Part shown: positions 4,973 to 5,049 of the stretch, in pieces
How the letters are laid out: every line of letters starts with the position of its first letter
Position numbering within the stretch: the first letter of the stretch is position 1
Source of the DNA: PVC group bacterium
Lineage (GTDB): Bacteria > Verrucomicrobiota > Kiritimatiellia > CAIKKV01 > PXCX01
NCBI GenBank assembly: GCA_003565195.1
Contig: PXCX01000018.1
Span: 1-5,049 of the forward strand
DNA length: 5,049 nt
Direction of reading: 5' to 3'
Translations under genes and position numbers: made by a program
The notes under the pieces: model-generated
The model's input: the letters and a program-made list of their open reading frames with translations, nothing else
The model's database searches: none
What the model was told of the DNA's origin: nothing

Positions 4973-5049
4973 TGATAGAAGGCCAAACCCGTTATTCAGC
5001 AAGCCGGAAAACATGCAACGCAAAATTGGCGCATCACCGGAATCTGAAA

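Noticed and set aside
4953..5049. Start of a plus-strand gene running off the right edge (ATG 4953, 4956 or 4972)
   Set aside because: Two different plus frames and one minus frame are all open here, the first codons are made of the octamer repeat, and the AAAGGA site touches the ATG with no spacing. Sequence beyond 5049 is needed.

Overview
This 5,049-base window appears to come from a bacterial chromosome with moderate GC and clear Shine-Dalgarno sites. The best taxonomic guess, from protein style only, is the Planctomycetes-Verrucomicrobia-Chlamydiae group (Kiritimatiellota, Verrucomicrobiota, Lentisphaerota or Planctomycetota). The clues are a secreted tandem-DUF4159 protein with a GGFVFAEACCG-type motif and an exported protein with a GspG-like PPLEDRWGDPWLYE segment. 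This assignment is weak. No RNA gene, insertion sequence, CRISPR array or phage gene was seen.

Layout. Positions 1-252 hold a possible 3' tail of an upstream gene, a 7-bp tandem repeat, and a good sigma70-type promoter (TTGACT, 17 bp, CATAAT). Positions 253-2788 hold three plus-strand genes that look like one operon. They are an exported two-copy DUF4159 protein, an exported TPR-like/GspG-like protein that overlaps it by 17 bp, and a short ParB N-terminal-domain protein starting at GTG 27 bp further on. Positions 2814-4791 hold two minus-strand genes, convergent with the first set: a MgtE magnesium transporter (transcribed first) and, 52 bp downstream, an isochorismatase-fold cysteine hydrolase of the YcaC/ISOC type. 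Positions 4792-5049 are non-coding as far as can be seen. They contain a minus-strand promoter (TTGACA, 17 bp, TTAAAT), an intrinsic-terminator-like hairpin with a U6 tract in the mgtE leader, and a degenerate 8-bp tandem repeat.

How the genes may work together. The plus-strand operon pairs two envelope or periplasmic proteins of unknown role with a cytoplasmic ParB-like protein. That protein has no DNA-binding helix-turn-helix region and ends in a basic, aromatic, amphipathic helix, so membrane association is a reasonable guess. The minus-strand pair combines Mg2+ uptake with a small hydrolase and shows no obvious metabolic link.

The most interesting signal is the mgtE leader. A terminator lies between the promoter and the start codon, a 12-codon open frame overlaps it, and a CCTTGG segment could pair with the mgtE ribosome-binding site. 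Together these suggest expression controlled by attenuation. The leader looks too short for the known M-box riboswitch.
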